Assembly (NCBI GenBank): GCA_036524155.1
Contig: DATDCV010000270.1
Span: forward strand, 1-54,987
DNA: 54,987 nucleotides
Reading direction: 5' to 3'
Source: DATDCV01 sp036524155
GTDB lineage: Bacteria; Verrucomicrobiota; Verrucomicrobiia; Limisphaerales; UBA8199
Made by a program: the position numbers and the translations under genes. Position 1 is the first letter of the stretch, and the number at the start of each line of letters is the position of its first letter. The notes under the pieces were generated by a model, which was given only the letters and a program-made list of their open reading frames with translations, was not told the origin of the DNA and did no database searches. This document shows, one piece after another, positions 1 to 7,908 of the stretch.

Positions 1-416
1 TCCCGGAAGGTGGCGCGCCCGCCTGCCTCGGAAGCTGTGCTCGTAGTGCGCCCGGCTGGGTCGCGGTACGTGGTGGTCTGGCTGGCTGAGGCTGAGGATG
101 TAGCCGTCCCGGTCGTGCGGCCTGACGAGTCACGGAACACAGTTCGGTTGCCCTCGATGCTCGCGGTGCCGATAGTCCGGCCCGCGCTGTCCCGGAACGT
201 CGTCCGGGTGCCAACAGTGCTCGCGGTGCCCAGGCTACGGCCTGCTGAATCCCGCAGGACGGTCTGGGTGCCGGGCGCGGAATTGGCGGCGGTGAACCGA
301 GTCAGGTCATCGCTGCCGGGCACCGCCATCCTGCTGGCGTCCGCAGCCAACAACGAACCGGTGGCCACGGCCAACAGGAACACAACGACGCGCTGCTTTA
401 TGGTGCCATGCGGCAT
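1..416 (-). CDS. Secreted repeat protein, 3' end cut by window edge
   Basis: This open frame starts at 416 and runs off the left end of the window without a stop. Residues 1-26 form a signal peptide: a positively charged start (MPHGTIKQR), a hydrophobic core (VVVFLLAVATGSLLA) and a cleavage-like ADA. After a short linker come about five imperfect 20-residue repeats built on the pattern FRDSxGRTxGTAS. The matching plus-strand frame is a mirror of this repeat and not a gene. Such RDxxGRxxGTA repeats occur in secreted or surface bacterial proteins of unknown role. There is no strong ribosome binding site; the start is chosen because it gives the signal peptide. The function is not known. Confidence 0.75.
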   Translation of the reverse strand, partial: MPHGTIKQRVVVFLLAVATGSLLAADASRMAVPGSDDLTRFTAANSAPGTQTVLRDSAGRSLGTASTVGTRTTFRDSAGRTIGTASIEGNRTVFRDSSGRTTGTATSSASASQTTTYRDPAGRTTSTASEAGGRATFR

Positions 417-524
417 ATTTTGAGGTTGGGACGCCGTAGGCCGCGTCTTCATTCATTACCAGCCAGAATTACCACTGGGTCTGATGCTCCCGGCTCCGTT
501 GCTTTCCGCAGCCAGGATGTCTAA

Positions 525-655
525 GTGGAGCGTGCTGCTGCCCTCGCGGTCCAGGGCGTTTACGTCGGCACGTCCTCCTGGAGGTATCTTGGATGGCGTG
601 GGAAGGAATGGTGAACCTGACGCCGTACGAGTTCATGTTCGGTCTGAAGACACTA
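525..655 (+). pseudogene. Decayed fragment of a DUF72 gene
   Basis: Two short stretches match the intact DUF72 gene at 4867-5811. At 525-609 one frame reads QGVYVGTSSWRYLGW (intact gene: QGVYIGTSSWKYPGW), and an ERAAALAVQG lead-in corresponds to RTASLAAQG. At 608-655 a second frame reads MVNLTPYEFMFGLK (intact gene: MVNQTPDDFIFGLK). About 60 codons are missing between the two blocks and the frame changes, with stops after each block. This is the remains of a related gene and not a direct recent copy, because the residues differ at many positions. It ends where the convergent metalloprotease gene ends. Confidence 0.75.
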
Positions 656-1687
656 ACTTTCGTCTTTTGACCGGCCTTCTGGCTGTGGAGGAGGCGGTCG
701 CCTGCGGCGATAAGCAACCAGAATTTCGCGCCAATTCTCACCTTCGGCAATAGCGTCACAGATAAGCTCGACCTCCACGTCTTCCAGCGTGATGTCTTTG
801 ATTAGCGCGGTCGAGACAGCTTCAATCTCGGTCCAGTGCTCGGTGGTCAGTTCTTCTGCTCTTTGTCGGAGTTCGGCTGCGGAAAGTTCGGGGTGACCTT
901 CAAGGAGTTCGGCTGCCCGCTGGTTGTCACCGGCAGCGCCGCGCTCATCGGCGCACGGATTATTTCGTCGCTCAGCCGCAAAGCCGGAGAAGAGGGTCAC
1001 AATGAAGTCAGCATCTTGGCTGCCGTCAGGCGATGGGTCTGCCCCGGTTGCGACGCCGAGCGTGCCCTTGGCATTATTGGGTTCAATCGTAGTGTAACCC
1101 AGCGCAAAACCAAGGCGGTACGAGATTACGGCATGTCCCGCTTCATGAAAGGCTGTGTCCCGCTTCCCGCTCAACCTCCGACTGACAAAGCTTTCCACTG
1201 CCGCGCCGCTCATGCTGCGGCGCTTCAGCAGTTCGTCCGCCAGCGCCTCAATCACTGACCTCAGTGTGAACACGAGCCTGCGTGCTTCCTGCCTTTGCCG
1301 CTCCAGATACTGGTCGTAGACCTCGTCGCCCACAAACGCGCAGCCAGGAATGCGAATCGAGAATTCGCGAGGCAAATTCCACGCCTCGGCCTCGTCATTT
1401 TCCCCGTGGTAGTCTGGCGCTTCAGGGTCGTAGAGCCTCTCGGCGATTAGGCCCGCGTAAAGCCCGACCACCATCTGTCTGGCCGACTGCTTCACGACTC
1501 GACGGCCATGGTGCGCGTAGAACAGCGGCGGCGCATGGGCCACGTAACCTGTCACATCTCCCTCCGCATTGATGCTCACAGCATCAACCCCCAGGCCAAA
1601 GTAGACGGCCACAACCGCGTGACCGGCCTCGTGCATCGCGGTTGCGCGCCTTGGATTGATTTGAGTCCTTTTCATTTTGGATTTCAT
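653..1687 (-). CDS. Tandem HEAGH (M41-like) metalloprotease-domain protein
   Basis: The protein has about 344 residues with two zinc-protease-like domains. Each has a HEAGH motif (residues 19-23 and 181-185), followed by a GYVAH or LGVAT strand and then an acidic third-ligand region (GENDEAEAW near 95-103, GAAGDNQRAAE near 250-260). This is the layout of the peptidase half of FtsH (family M41), but the AAA ATPase half is absent and the peptidase unit is duplicated. Both sites look intact. The start at 1687 is preferred over 1711 because GAGG lies 6 bases upstream and it does not overlap the preceding gene. It is the last gene of a four-gene minus-strand operon. The substrate is unknown; a C-terminal proline/arginine tail ends the protein. 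Confidence 0.8.
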   Translation of the reverse strand: MKSKMKRTQINPRRATAMHEAGHAVVAVYFGLGVDAVSINAEGDVTGYVAHAPPLFYAHHGRRVVKQSARQMVVGLYAGLIAERLYDPEAPDYHGENDEAEAWNLPREFSIRIPGCAFVGDEVYDQYLERQRQEARRLVFTLRSVIEALADELLKRRSMSGAAVESFVSRRLSGKRDTAFHEAGHAVISYRLGFALGYTTIEPNNAKGTLGVATGADPSPDGSQDADFIVTLFSGFAAERRNNPCADERGAAGDNQRAAELLEGHPELSAAELRQRAEELTTEHWTEIEAVSTALIKDITLEDVEVELICDAIAEGENWREILVAYRRRRPPPPQPEGRSKDES

Positions 1688-1694
1688 ATCGCCC

Positions 1695-2819
1695 TCACCG
1701 CTCTCCACCAATCAACACCGGCTCCAACCAGAGGCGCTTGTGGCAGCGGAGGAATTTCTGCCGCGTCTCCGGCGCGACCTTGTCCCAGTCGACGACGCCC
1801 CGGTCGTTTCGCGGCAGCGCGCTGGCTGGAATGAACGAGTCAGCAGTACGCGGCCCGGTGACCTGCCACGTTACGTGCCCGCGCCGGACGTGAATCCGGG
1901 GCGAGATGTGGGTGCCGTGGCGCTCCCGTGCCAGCCGATAGCCGCGCCCGATGAAATTGGCGCTCCAGAGTTCCCGTTTCCGCTCACGGGCGTGTTTAGC
2001 CCGCCGGGGCGGCTGCTGGGTGCCAGAGGCGATGAAAGAGGGGCGCATGTTCAAAATCACGAGCAGCTTGAGCATCAGCACGGACACGCGCTCCGTCAGT
2101 TCCTTGTCCGCCTGGACCTTGGTCGCTGGTTCGCCCGTGAAATCCGTGTAGGTGTAATCAGTAATCGCCTGGGCCAGTTTGTCCTTTATCAGATATGCGG
2201 AAACAAAGCACTCCGGTCTGCCGCTGGCCGTGGTCGCGTAATAAAACCAGCCGATTTTGCTGCGGCCCTCAGGAACCTCGATGACCGGCGCTCGCTCCAG
2301 CCCTTTGGGATAGTAGCTGCCCGCCGGGCAGTTGGCAGCGTAGACGTAACAGAAATCGCGCCCCGTGTATTCCTGGATGAACCTCGGTGGCCAGCCGACG
2401 ACCATGCCCGATTGCGGCCAGTTCAAGTCACCAAACGTGAAGTCGCCCGGCAGTTCTGTGGCGGCCACCGCACGCGCAAATTCGTCATCCACAAAGTAGA
2501 CAGGGACATCATGGTCAAGGACTCGATAGCAAAAGGTGGAACCGGTGACCTCGGTGGGTAGCACTTCGCCGACTTCCGCCGCGAGCCTCGCCTGGGTCAA
2601 TAGCGCGTAGAGGCCAGCCGCTACGCACTTCGTCGAGTGATAGCCATCCGGGGTGAGGACCCGGCGCGGCTCGAACAGCGCCCGCTTAGGTTCCTGGGGA
2701 ACCAGGTGCTGGTCGTAAATCCGTGCAAGGAATCGCGCCAGTGTCGTAAGGGGCATTTGGATTGGCGGGGCCGTTTCGGCGGTGGGGCTTGCTTCCGCTT
2801 CAACAATCGAGGTTCCCAT
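1695..2819 (-). CDS. Uncharacterised island protein with C-terminal HxRRGH motif
   Basis: A protein of about 374 residues that I do not recognise as a whole. The C-terminal 90 residues have a HVRRGHVTWQVTGP stretch followed by RLWLEPVLIGG. A similar HxRRGHxxxQ...WIxPxxxG ending is familiar from phage and plasmid proteins of unknown function. The middle part (VYFVDDEFARAVA, FYYATTASGRPECFVSAYLI) shows no catalytic motif I can name. An ATG at 2831 is also in frame, but the ATG at 2819 has GGGAG about 6 bases upstream. The gene sits between the 155-residue protein and the tandem HEAGH protease with almost no spacing, so it is part of the same operon. Confidence 0.75.
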   Translation of the reverse strand: MGTSIVEAEASPTAETAPPIQMPLTTLARFLARIYDQHLVPQEPKRALFEPRRVLTPDGYHSTKCVAAGLYALLTQARLAAEVGEVLPTEVTGSTFCYRVLDHDVPVYFVDDEFARAVAATELPGDFTFGDLNWPQSGMVVGWPPRFIQEYTGRDFCYVYAANCPAGSYYPKGLERAPVIEVPEGRSKIGWFYYATTASGRPECFVSAYLIKDKLAQAITDYTYTDFTGEPATKVQADKELTERVSVLMLKLLVILNMRPSFIASGTQQPPRRAKHARERKRELWSANFIGRGYRLARERHGTHISPRIHVRRGHVTWQVTGPRTADSFIPASALPRNDRGVVDWDKVAPETRQKFLRCHKRLWLEPVLIGGER

Positions 2820-2831
2820 AAGCTCTCCCAT

Positions 2832-3299
2832 TTAGCCTCTCGGTGCGGGGTCTTCGCCAAAGTAGATGTTGAGAAACTTACGCTTCACAACTTCCTGCTG
2901 AAATGGTGTGAGCTTTTCCATAATGCCGGAGGTGAGCAAGCGCTGCCGCAACGCGGAAAATATCCTTTCAGTTTCGCTGACGCTCGCCTCCGTTTCTTTC
3001 AATGACTCTGTGGTCAAGATGGTCCTGTGGCACCGTAAGACGGCGATACCATAATTAAGGCAGCGCCTTTCCACCGCCAAGAAAAGCAACAAGGCCCGTT
3101 CGGCATCGTTCAAGTCAGGAAAGAGATAATGAACTTCCAACCGGGCGTACTCCACGTCCCTACCAGACTCGTCCTCTTCGGTACCAGGGGCACTGCTATT
3201 ATCGAGGAACGACTTCGACAGCTTTTCTGCGGCCAGCGCAGAGTACCTCGATGGGTGCGTCTCCCAGAATTCATCAATTTCGTCCATAGAATCAGGCAT
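2832..3299 (-). CDS. Uncharacterised 155-residue acidic protein
   Basis: A soluble protein with an acidic N-terminal half (MDEIDEFWETHPSRYS) and a largely helical middle (LNDAERALLLFLAVERRCLNYGIAVLRCHR). No family is recognised. Its first codons overlap the end of the M20/M42-like peptidase gene by 8 bases and it is followed within 15 bases by the next gene, so it is translated from the same transcript. It has no signal peptide or membrane segment. The role may be tied to the two peptidases of the operon, but nothing in the sequence proves this. Confidence 0.7.
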   Translation of the reverse strand: MPDSMDEIDEFWETHPSRYSALAAEKLSKSFLDNSSAPGTEEDESGRDVEYARLEVHYLFPDLNDAERALLLFLAVERRCLNYGIAVLRCHRTILTTESLKETEASVSETERIFSALRQRLLTSGIMEKLTPFQQEVVKRKFLNIYFGEDPAPRG

Positions 3300-4110
3300 A
3301 GCAGGCCAGTTGTGGGCTGGCGGAATCGAAAGGCGGCGACTTCGTTGTGTTTGAAATGAAGGGGTACTCGCGGCAGCCTAGCGCCCGAACAAGGTCGCCG
3401 CCCACGGCTATGGCAGCCGCGACCTCATCAAGAGCCAGGTACTCGTCGGACCTGTGCCAGTTGTAATAACCGCAAGACAAGTTCAGGCATGAAAAACTAA
3501 ACCGTTGGCGTAGTGCCATGACATCGCTGAAAGGATGGTCCTGCCAGTGCGTCAACCCATGAGCCTTCAGGACCGGCCCGGCAGTTTGGATGAACATGCC
3601 GCCCTCCGCGAAAAGCGGAGTGCCGCCAGAGGTCCGGGAAACCAAGCCATGGCCGGGACAGTCGAACTCGATGACGCATCCGACATCTGTAAAGAAGTCA
3701 GCGCGGGCTTGAAATGCGCCCTGGCAGCCGACTTCTTCAGAGCCAAAGAGCACCACAGAAATATCATCCAGTTCCTGGAGCAGTTCGAGGCAGACGAATA
3801 TGCCCGATTTGTCGTCCGCGCCGATGCCCGCCCGATGTCCATACTCGTCTCGACCGGAGAGCACACCACCGTGCTCAACGATTTTGACCGGTTTGGGACG
3901 ATGCACCGTGTCGAGATGCGCTGCCAGACACGGACCACATCCCGCCTCGCCTTTGCGAATGTAGACGCTGTTCACATCATCGACGACGCAGGTGGCAGGC
4001 AGGCTGCCGCAATCGCGGCGAACGTGCTCCATCACAAACTCCACCATGCGACCTTCCTGCCCGGAGCAAGTCGGCACGGCCAGAATTTCTTTAAGCAGTT
4101 CGTTGCGCAT
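3292..4110 (-). CDS. M20/M42-family zinc peptidase-like protein
   Basis: A protein of about 272 residues with the metal-site landmarks of co-catalytic zinc exopeptidases: AHLDTV (His65, Asp67), GADDKSG (Asp99/100), SEEVGCQGA (Glu125/126) and EFDCPG (Asp150). These fit the M20/M28/M42 clan, which removes N-terminal residues or splits small peptides. It is shorter than typical M20 enzymes (about 370-450 residues) and appears to lack the dimerisation insert. The ATG at 4110 is used; a GTG six bases earlier is also possible. It is first in an operon with two unknowns and a tandem HEAGH protease. It diverges from a MarR-like gene, and the shared 110-bp gap holds a TATAAT on the minus strand. Confidence 0.85.
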   Translation of the reverse strand: MRNELLKEILAVPTCSGQEGRMVEFVMEHVRRDCGSLPATCVVDDVNSVYIRKGEAGCGPCLAAHLDTVHRPKPVKIVEHGGVLSGRDEYGHRAGIGADDKSGIFVCLELLQELDDISVVLFGSEEVGCQGAFQARADFFTDVGCVIEFDCPGHGLVSRTSGGTPLFAEGGMFIQTAGPVLKAHGLTHWQDHPFSDVMALRQRFSFSCLNLSCGYYNWHRSDEYLALDEVAAAIAVGGDLVRALGCREYPFISNTTKSPPFDSASPQLACYA

Positions 4111-4173
4111 GGTCACAGAGATTCAGGTATTACACCGACTATGATGGATAAAGTCCTGGAACAGGTCTAGTAA

Positions 4174-4179
4174 ATTATA
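4174..4179 (-). promoter_or_regulatory. Candidate -10 box for the peptidase operon
   Basis: A perfect TATAAT lies on the minus strand 64 bases before the start of the M20/M42-like gene. A TATACT at 4176-4181 on the plus strand overlaps it and would serve the divergent MarR-like gene. No convincing -35 box is present at the usual distance for either, so the local MarR-like protein could be the regulator. That last point is inference. Confidence 0.4.
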
Positions 4180-4221
4180 CTGTTTATTCCTTTGCAAAAT
4201 GTTTACAGAGCAGACACGGAT

Positions 4222-4785
4222 ATGAGCAAGACACGGTCAACACCAGAGCCGCCGCCCGGAATCGACCCCGTTTACAACGTTTCCAGCGTCTTTAGCGCCC
4301 AGCGTGACCTGCGACGCTACGCCAAATTCACTCTCGGTGATTCTGGCCTGAGCGTCGAGGAAGCGGACGTTTTGGTCACGTTGTACGGCCTGACCGAACT
4401 AAAGTGGACCGACTGCCCGGTCGGTGACGACGGGTTTGTGACCTCGGCGGACGTGAAGGACCTCCTGACGCATGACGCCAGTTTATACGCGAAGAGGATT
4501 AAGAAGCTGGCAGGACCAGGGTTCCGGTTGGTCGAGGTAAGGCGCGTCACGAAGAAGACAGCGCCTGCCCTCCACGGGAACACCCAGCAGATAAGGATTA
4601 CCGACACGGGTATCGCTGCCGCCAAACCGATTTGGGAAAGCTTTCGGAAGCTTGCCGCCAAACTGTTCGCAACTGAGCCTCTGAAGAGCTTTTCACAGTC
4701 CGACCTTGAGGTCCACGCACGGATTAATGATGCCATGAGTCAGGCCATCCGCGACTGGCGTAACCCGGCCAAGAGACTGCTATGA
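4222..4785 (+). CDS. MarR-like winged-helix protein
   Basis: About 187 residues. The middle resembles a MarR-type winged helix: a helical lead-in (QRDLRRYAKFTL), LSVEEADVLVTLYGL, the DVKDLLTHDASLYAKRIKKLAGPGFRLVEVRRV recognition region, and QQIRITDTGIAAAKPIWESF as the wing and last helix. MarR-family proteins bind DNA as dimers and often regulate the gene divergent from them, here the peptidase operon. A TTG start at 4192 is possible, but the ATG at 4222 gives a normal N-terminus (MSKTRSTPEPPPG). Assignment rests on helix pattern and the wing motif, so the family call is moderate. Confidence 0.7.
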   Translation: MSKTRSTPEPPPGIDPVYNVSSVFSAQRDLRRYAKFTLGDSGLSVEEADVLVTLYGLTELKWTDCPVGDDGFVTSADVKDLLTHDASLYAKRIKKLAGPGFRLVEVRRVTKKTAPALHGNTQQIRITDTGIAAAKPIWESFRKLAAKLFATEPLKSFSQSDLEVHARINDAMSQAIRDWRNPAKRLL

Positions 4786-4866
4786 TGGGTTTGATAACGC
4801 CTCAGCAGCAGCACTGCCATCATACCCTAATGTTCTACAGCGTTCGTATCGCTTAAATCAGACGCC

Positions 4867-5811
4867 ATGCCATTTAACCGACTTGAACTGGCGCAGCGGA
4901 CCGCTTCCTTAGCGGCCCAGGGCGTCTACATTGGCACATCCTCCTGGAAGTACCCAGGGTGGTGCGGGATGCTCTACGACCGCGCCCGGTACGAATACCG
5001 GGGAAAGTTTGCGGAAAGCAGGTTCAAACGCGACTGCCTGCGCGAGTACGCGGAAGTTTTTAAGACTGTCTGCGTCGATGCCGCCTACTACACGTTCCCC
5101 AGCACACAGTACCTGGAGGGCATGGTCAATCAGACCCCGGATGACTTCATCTTTGGCCTGAAGGTCACCGACGCCATCACTATCAAGAAGTTCCCTAATC
5201 TGGACAGATTCGGCCAGCAGGCCGGTAAGGCAAACGAGAGTTTCCTCAACGCGGAGCTATTCGTAAAAGCGTTCCTGAAGCCCTGCGAGCCAGTCCGCTC
5301 CAATATTGGGCTGTTGATGTTCGAGTTCTCCAGGTTCTGGCCGACCGATTACGAGCATGGCAGGGATTTCATCGCCGACCTCGACAGGTTTCTCGGCCAG
5401 TTGCCGAAAGGCTGGCCGTATGGCCTGGAGATGCGCAACAGGAACTGGCTCAAGCCGGAATACTTCGAGTGCCTAGCCCGGCACGGGGTTACGCACGTGT
5501 TCAATTCGTGGGACGCCATGCCGCCGGTGAACGAGCAGATGGCGTCACCGGGTAGCCGGACAAACCCCGACTTGGTGGCTGCCCGGTTCCTGCTCAAGCC
5601 GGGCCGGAAGTACGAGCAGGCGGTGAAGGCTTTTGAGCCGTACGACAGCATCAAGGAAGAAAACCCGGAGGCGCGGGCCGCTGGCCGGGCGTTGATTGCG
5701 GAGGGTAAGGCGGCGGGACCAAAGCGCCGGACTTTCGTATTCGTAAACAACCGCCTGGAAGGAAACGCTATTTCGACGATAGCCGCGATGCTGGAGCCGG
5801 TTGAAGCCTGA
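4867..5811 (+). CDS. DUF72 (YecE-like) family protein
   Basis: A 314-residue protein with the DUF72 signature GTSSWKYPGW at residues 23-32, the AAYYTFPS and FIFGLKVTDAIT strands, GLEMRNRNWL in the middle, and a C-terminal FVNNRLEGNAISTIAAML that matches the family's final barrel strand. DUF72 proteins adopt a TIM-barrel fold; their reaction is not established. The length is normal for the family. The gene follows the MarR-like gene by 80 bases on the same strand. A related decayed copy lies at 525-655, which suggests repeated acquisition or duplication inside the island. Confidence 0.9.
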   Translation: MPFNRLELAQRTASLAAQGVYIGTSSWKYPGWCGMLYDRARYEYRGKFAESRFKRDCLREYAEVFKTVCVDAAYYTFPSTQYLEGMVNQTPDDFIFGLKVTDAITIKKFPNLDRFGQQAGKANESFLNAELFVKAFLKPCEPVRSNIGLLMFEFSRFWPTDYEHGRDFIADLDRFLGQLPKGWPYGLEMRNRNWLKPEYFECLARHGVTHVFNSWDAMPPVNEQMASPGSRTNPDLVAARFLLKPGRKYEQAVKAFEPYDSIKEENPEARAAGRALIAEGKAAGPKRRTFVFVNNRLEGNAISTIAAMLEPVEA

Positions 5812-5919
5812 AACGAGCTTGCCACTTCATCTAGGAAGACTCGCGGATGGCGCTCGTGTTTAATCTGACATGGTTCGATAGGCTCCGACGAACAGAGCCT
5901 CGGCGAAGACCGCGCAGAC

Positions 5920-6216
5920 TTATTCGGTTTGTGGCTTCGCTGGGTCGCTGTCGCTTCTGCTGACCTCCCTCCAGAGTGTTGCAGGCAACAACCGTCTTGC
6001 CTCTGCCAACAACTCGTCGCGATAAAGGGCACTCGAAAAATGGAATGTCGCCCGGTGTCTGGCTTGCTCCCAATCTTCACGCTTGGTGCCGCCCCAAGGA
6101 ATGCGAGGGTTGCCCGTCTTTTGGCAATGCTGACTCAGCGCCCGCAAGCAGCCAAGAAGGGCCAAGTCGTCGGTGTGAATGGTCACGCTGAAGTGGTACT
6201 CGTGATGTTGGCTCAT
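5920..6216 (-). CDS. Small uncharacterised protein (98 residues)
   Basis: The natural start is the ATG at 6216 (MSQHHEYHFSVTIHTDD); a longer frame upstream would overlap the previous gene. The protein is one domain with alternating strands and helices (HFSVTIHTDDLALLGCLRALSQHCQK) and a basic, tryptophan-containing centre (RIPWGGTKREDWEQARHRATFHF). I do not recognise a family. It is the last gene of the long minus-strand run that begins at 21,803 and starts 5 bases after the stop of the gene before it. Confidence 0.7.
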   Translation of the reverse strand: MSQHHEYHFSVTIHTDDLALLGCLRALSQHCQKTGNPRIPWGGTKREDWEQARHRATFHFSSALYRDELLAEARRLLPATLWREVSRSDSDPAKPQTE

Positions 6217-6220
6217 GGGG

Positions 6221-6730
6221 TCACTTTCGTTCGACCGGACTGACCTCAAAAGGTAATCCGAAAAACTCGAATACCGCTTTGGTCCGGTCGTAAATCCGGT
6301 CCTCAAACATCTCTGCCCGCTCGCACATGAGATTCATCGGCATTAAATCCCGTTTGAGCAAGTTCAGGATTTCCATCGGGTCGCATGTCACCGCGACCTT
6401 CGTCTGTCCGTCCACCTGTAATGTATTCACTTCCGGCAGGCAGCACATGGTCATCGCCCTCAGCGTATCCACGCCGAGGTTGCAGAAAAACAACCAGTAG
6501 GGCCACGATTCGTGGAAGGCGGAGTAGAAACGCCGGATTTCCGGCACCATGTGGATTTCACGGGAGTCATCATCCCAACCCTCGATGCAAAAGACGAAGC
6601 AGTTCATCATCTCGCGGAGGCGGCGACCGGTGGGCAGCCTCTCCGGGGAGTACAGGCCCAGAAAGTGGCGGAAGTCGAGCCGCTCCACTTTGCTCCGGCT
6701 GAACTGATAAAACACTAGCTCACTGCCCAT
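6221..6730 (-). CDS. Uncharacterised 169-residue protein
   Basis: A soluble protein rich in aromatic residues and cysteine (FHESWPYWLFFCNLGVDTL, MTMCCLPEVNTL). No family is recognised. An upstream in-frame ATG at 6766 would add 12 residues; the ATG at 6730 (MGSELVFYQFSRSK) reads as a more natural beginning, but there is no decisive ribosome binding site. It lies between the TPR-protein gene and the 98-residue gene in one direction with short gaps, which points to co-transcription. Confidence 0.65.
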   Translation of the reverse strand: MGSELVFYQFSRSKVERLDFRHFLGLYSPERLPTGRRLREMMNCFVFCIEGWDDDSREIHMVPEIRRFYSAFHESWPYWLFFCNLGVDTLRAMTMCCLPEVNTLQVDGQTKVAVTCDPMEILNLLKRDLMPMNLMCERAEMFEDRIYDRTKAVFEFFGLPFEVSPVERK

Positions 6731-6801
6731 GCCGAGAATCGTAGACCAAGCGGCGCTTGGCAACAAACCTGTTCAAACCCCGGAAGGAGGCACTGGCCCG
6801 G

Positions 6802-7908
6802 TCAGCCCGTACCCTTCTCCATTTCAAAAAGGTGCTTCGCTTCCTCGTACTCACGGGACAGGTCGATTCCGGCATTCTGGTCTGGCGCGATGATTTTAAA
6901 CCCGGTGTACATCATTGACACGAGGCGCAATCCGCTGAACTGGCCGGGCAGGCTCCGCAACGTGTACTTTTGCGCCGAGTCGTTTATGTCCAATCCGCCT
7001 CGTCCCAGCATCGCAATCTCCATCGTTACCGCACCTGCTTTGGTGCGCCCATCCCGCTCAAACATCTTGAGGGCGTCGAGGCAGTACATGACCACATCCG
7101 GGCGCAAGCCGCCGCTCACCGCTTCACGCATCGTGTCATGCGCGAGCCGTGTCCGAAGAACGCGGGCTTGTTCCGCCGTTTCGGAGAGCGGGTCTATGTC
7201 GATGCAACGCTTCAGGACGGGACCGCCTTCATCTTGGCGGCCAAGCCGAAGCAGGCACGTGCCATACCCCAGCAAAGTCTGCTGGTCGTCTGGCAGCATT
7301 TGAACGGCCTTCTTAAACAGCGGGAGAGCGTCAGCCGGGCTGGTTTCGCCGAGGATAGCCCCGGCATTGCGCAGGGCGTAAGGATTGGACGGGGCGAGTT
7401 CCAGTGCGCGTTGAAAAGCCTTGAGAGCCGCTGCCTTGTCTCCGCCGCGAGACAGCGCAACACCCAGTGCTGTCCAGCCATTGGAATGGTCCGGCGCGAC
7501 TTCGACAAGGCGCGCCAGCAAACAAGAGGCGGTATCCAACCGACCCTGGTCGCTGAGCATCATACCGTAGTTGTAAAGGACCTCGGTATCGTCCGGGTAA
7601 CGGGCGTGTAGGCTCTGGAGAAGCGGCTCGGCTTCACGGTAACCACCCTTTTTCAGGAGCGACAGCGCCTGCTCGAACAGGAGTTTCCGGGCCTCACCTG
7701 CCTCTGGGAACCACGAGACATGGACCGCGCCGTCAGCCACAGCCACGTTGGCCGCGCCACCCAGCTTGCGGAAAATCTGCGCGTAATACTGAGTGATGGC
7801 CTGCGCGAGCAGGTTCGCGTCTGCCCGGAGCGCATCCGCCGAGATGGGCAGGCGGCTCAGGTCGAAATCCTGAAGGCGCAGTGAAAAACTGAAGGGCTGC
7901 TCGCTCAT
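6802..7908 (-). CDS. Tetratricopeptide-repeat protein
   Basis: A 368-residue protein with about five TPR units between residues 70 and 240, recognisable by the spacing of small and aromatic residues (for example YNYGMMLSDQGRLDTA and GWTALGVALSRGGDKAAALKAFQRALELAP). The N-terminal 70 residues and C-terminal 130 residues have no known domain. TPR proteins act as scaffolds. The start overlaps the stop of the upstream gene by four bases (ATGA), so the two are translated together and their products may interact. It belongs to the minus-strand run that contains the defence-like operon upstream. Confidence 0.88.
   Translation of the reverse strand: MSEQPFSFSLRLQDFDLSRLPISADALRADANLLAQAITQYYAQIFRKLGGAANVAVADGAVHVSWFPEAGEARKLLFEQALSLLKKGGYREAEPLLQSLHARYPDDTEVLYNYGMMLSDQGRLDTASCLLARLVEVAPDHSNGWTALGVALSRGGDKAAALKAFQRALELAPSNPYALRNAGAILGETSPADALPLFKKAVQMLPDDQQTLLGYGTCLLRLGRQDEGGPVLKRCIDIDPLSETAEQARVLRTRLAHDTMREAVSGGLRPDVVMYCLDALKMFERDGRTKAGAVTMEIAMLGRGGLDINDSAQKYTLRSLPGQFSGLRLVSMMYTGFKIIAPDQNAGIDLSREYEEAKHLFEMEKGTG

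Noticed and set aside
1677..2561. Long plus-strand open frame opposite the HxRRGH protein
   Set aside because: High-GC mirror of the minus-strand gene, with no matching neighbours or motifs; the minus-strand gene fits the operon.
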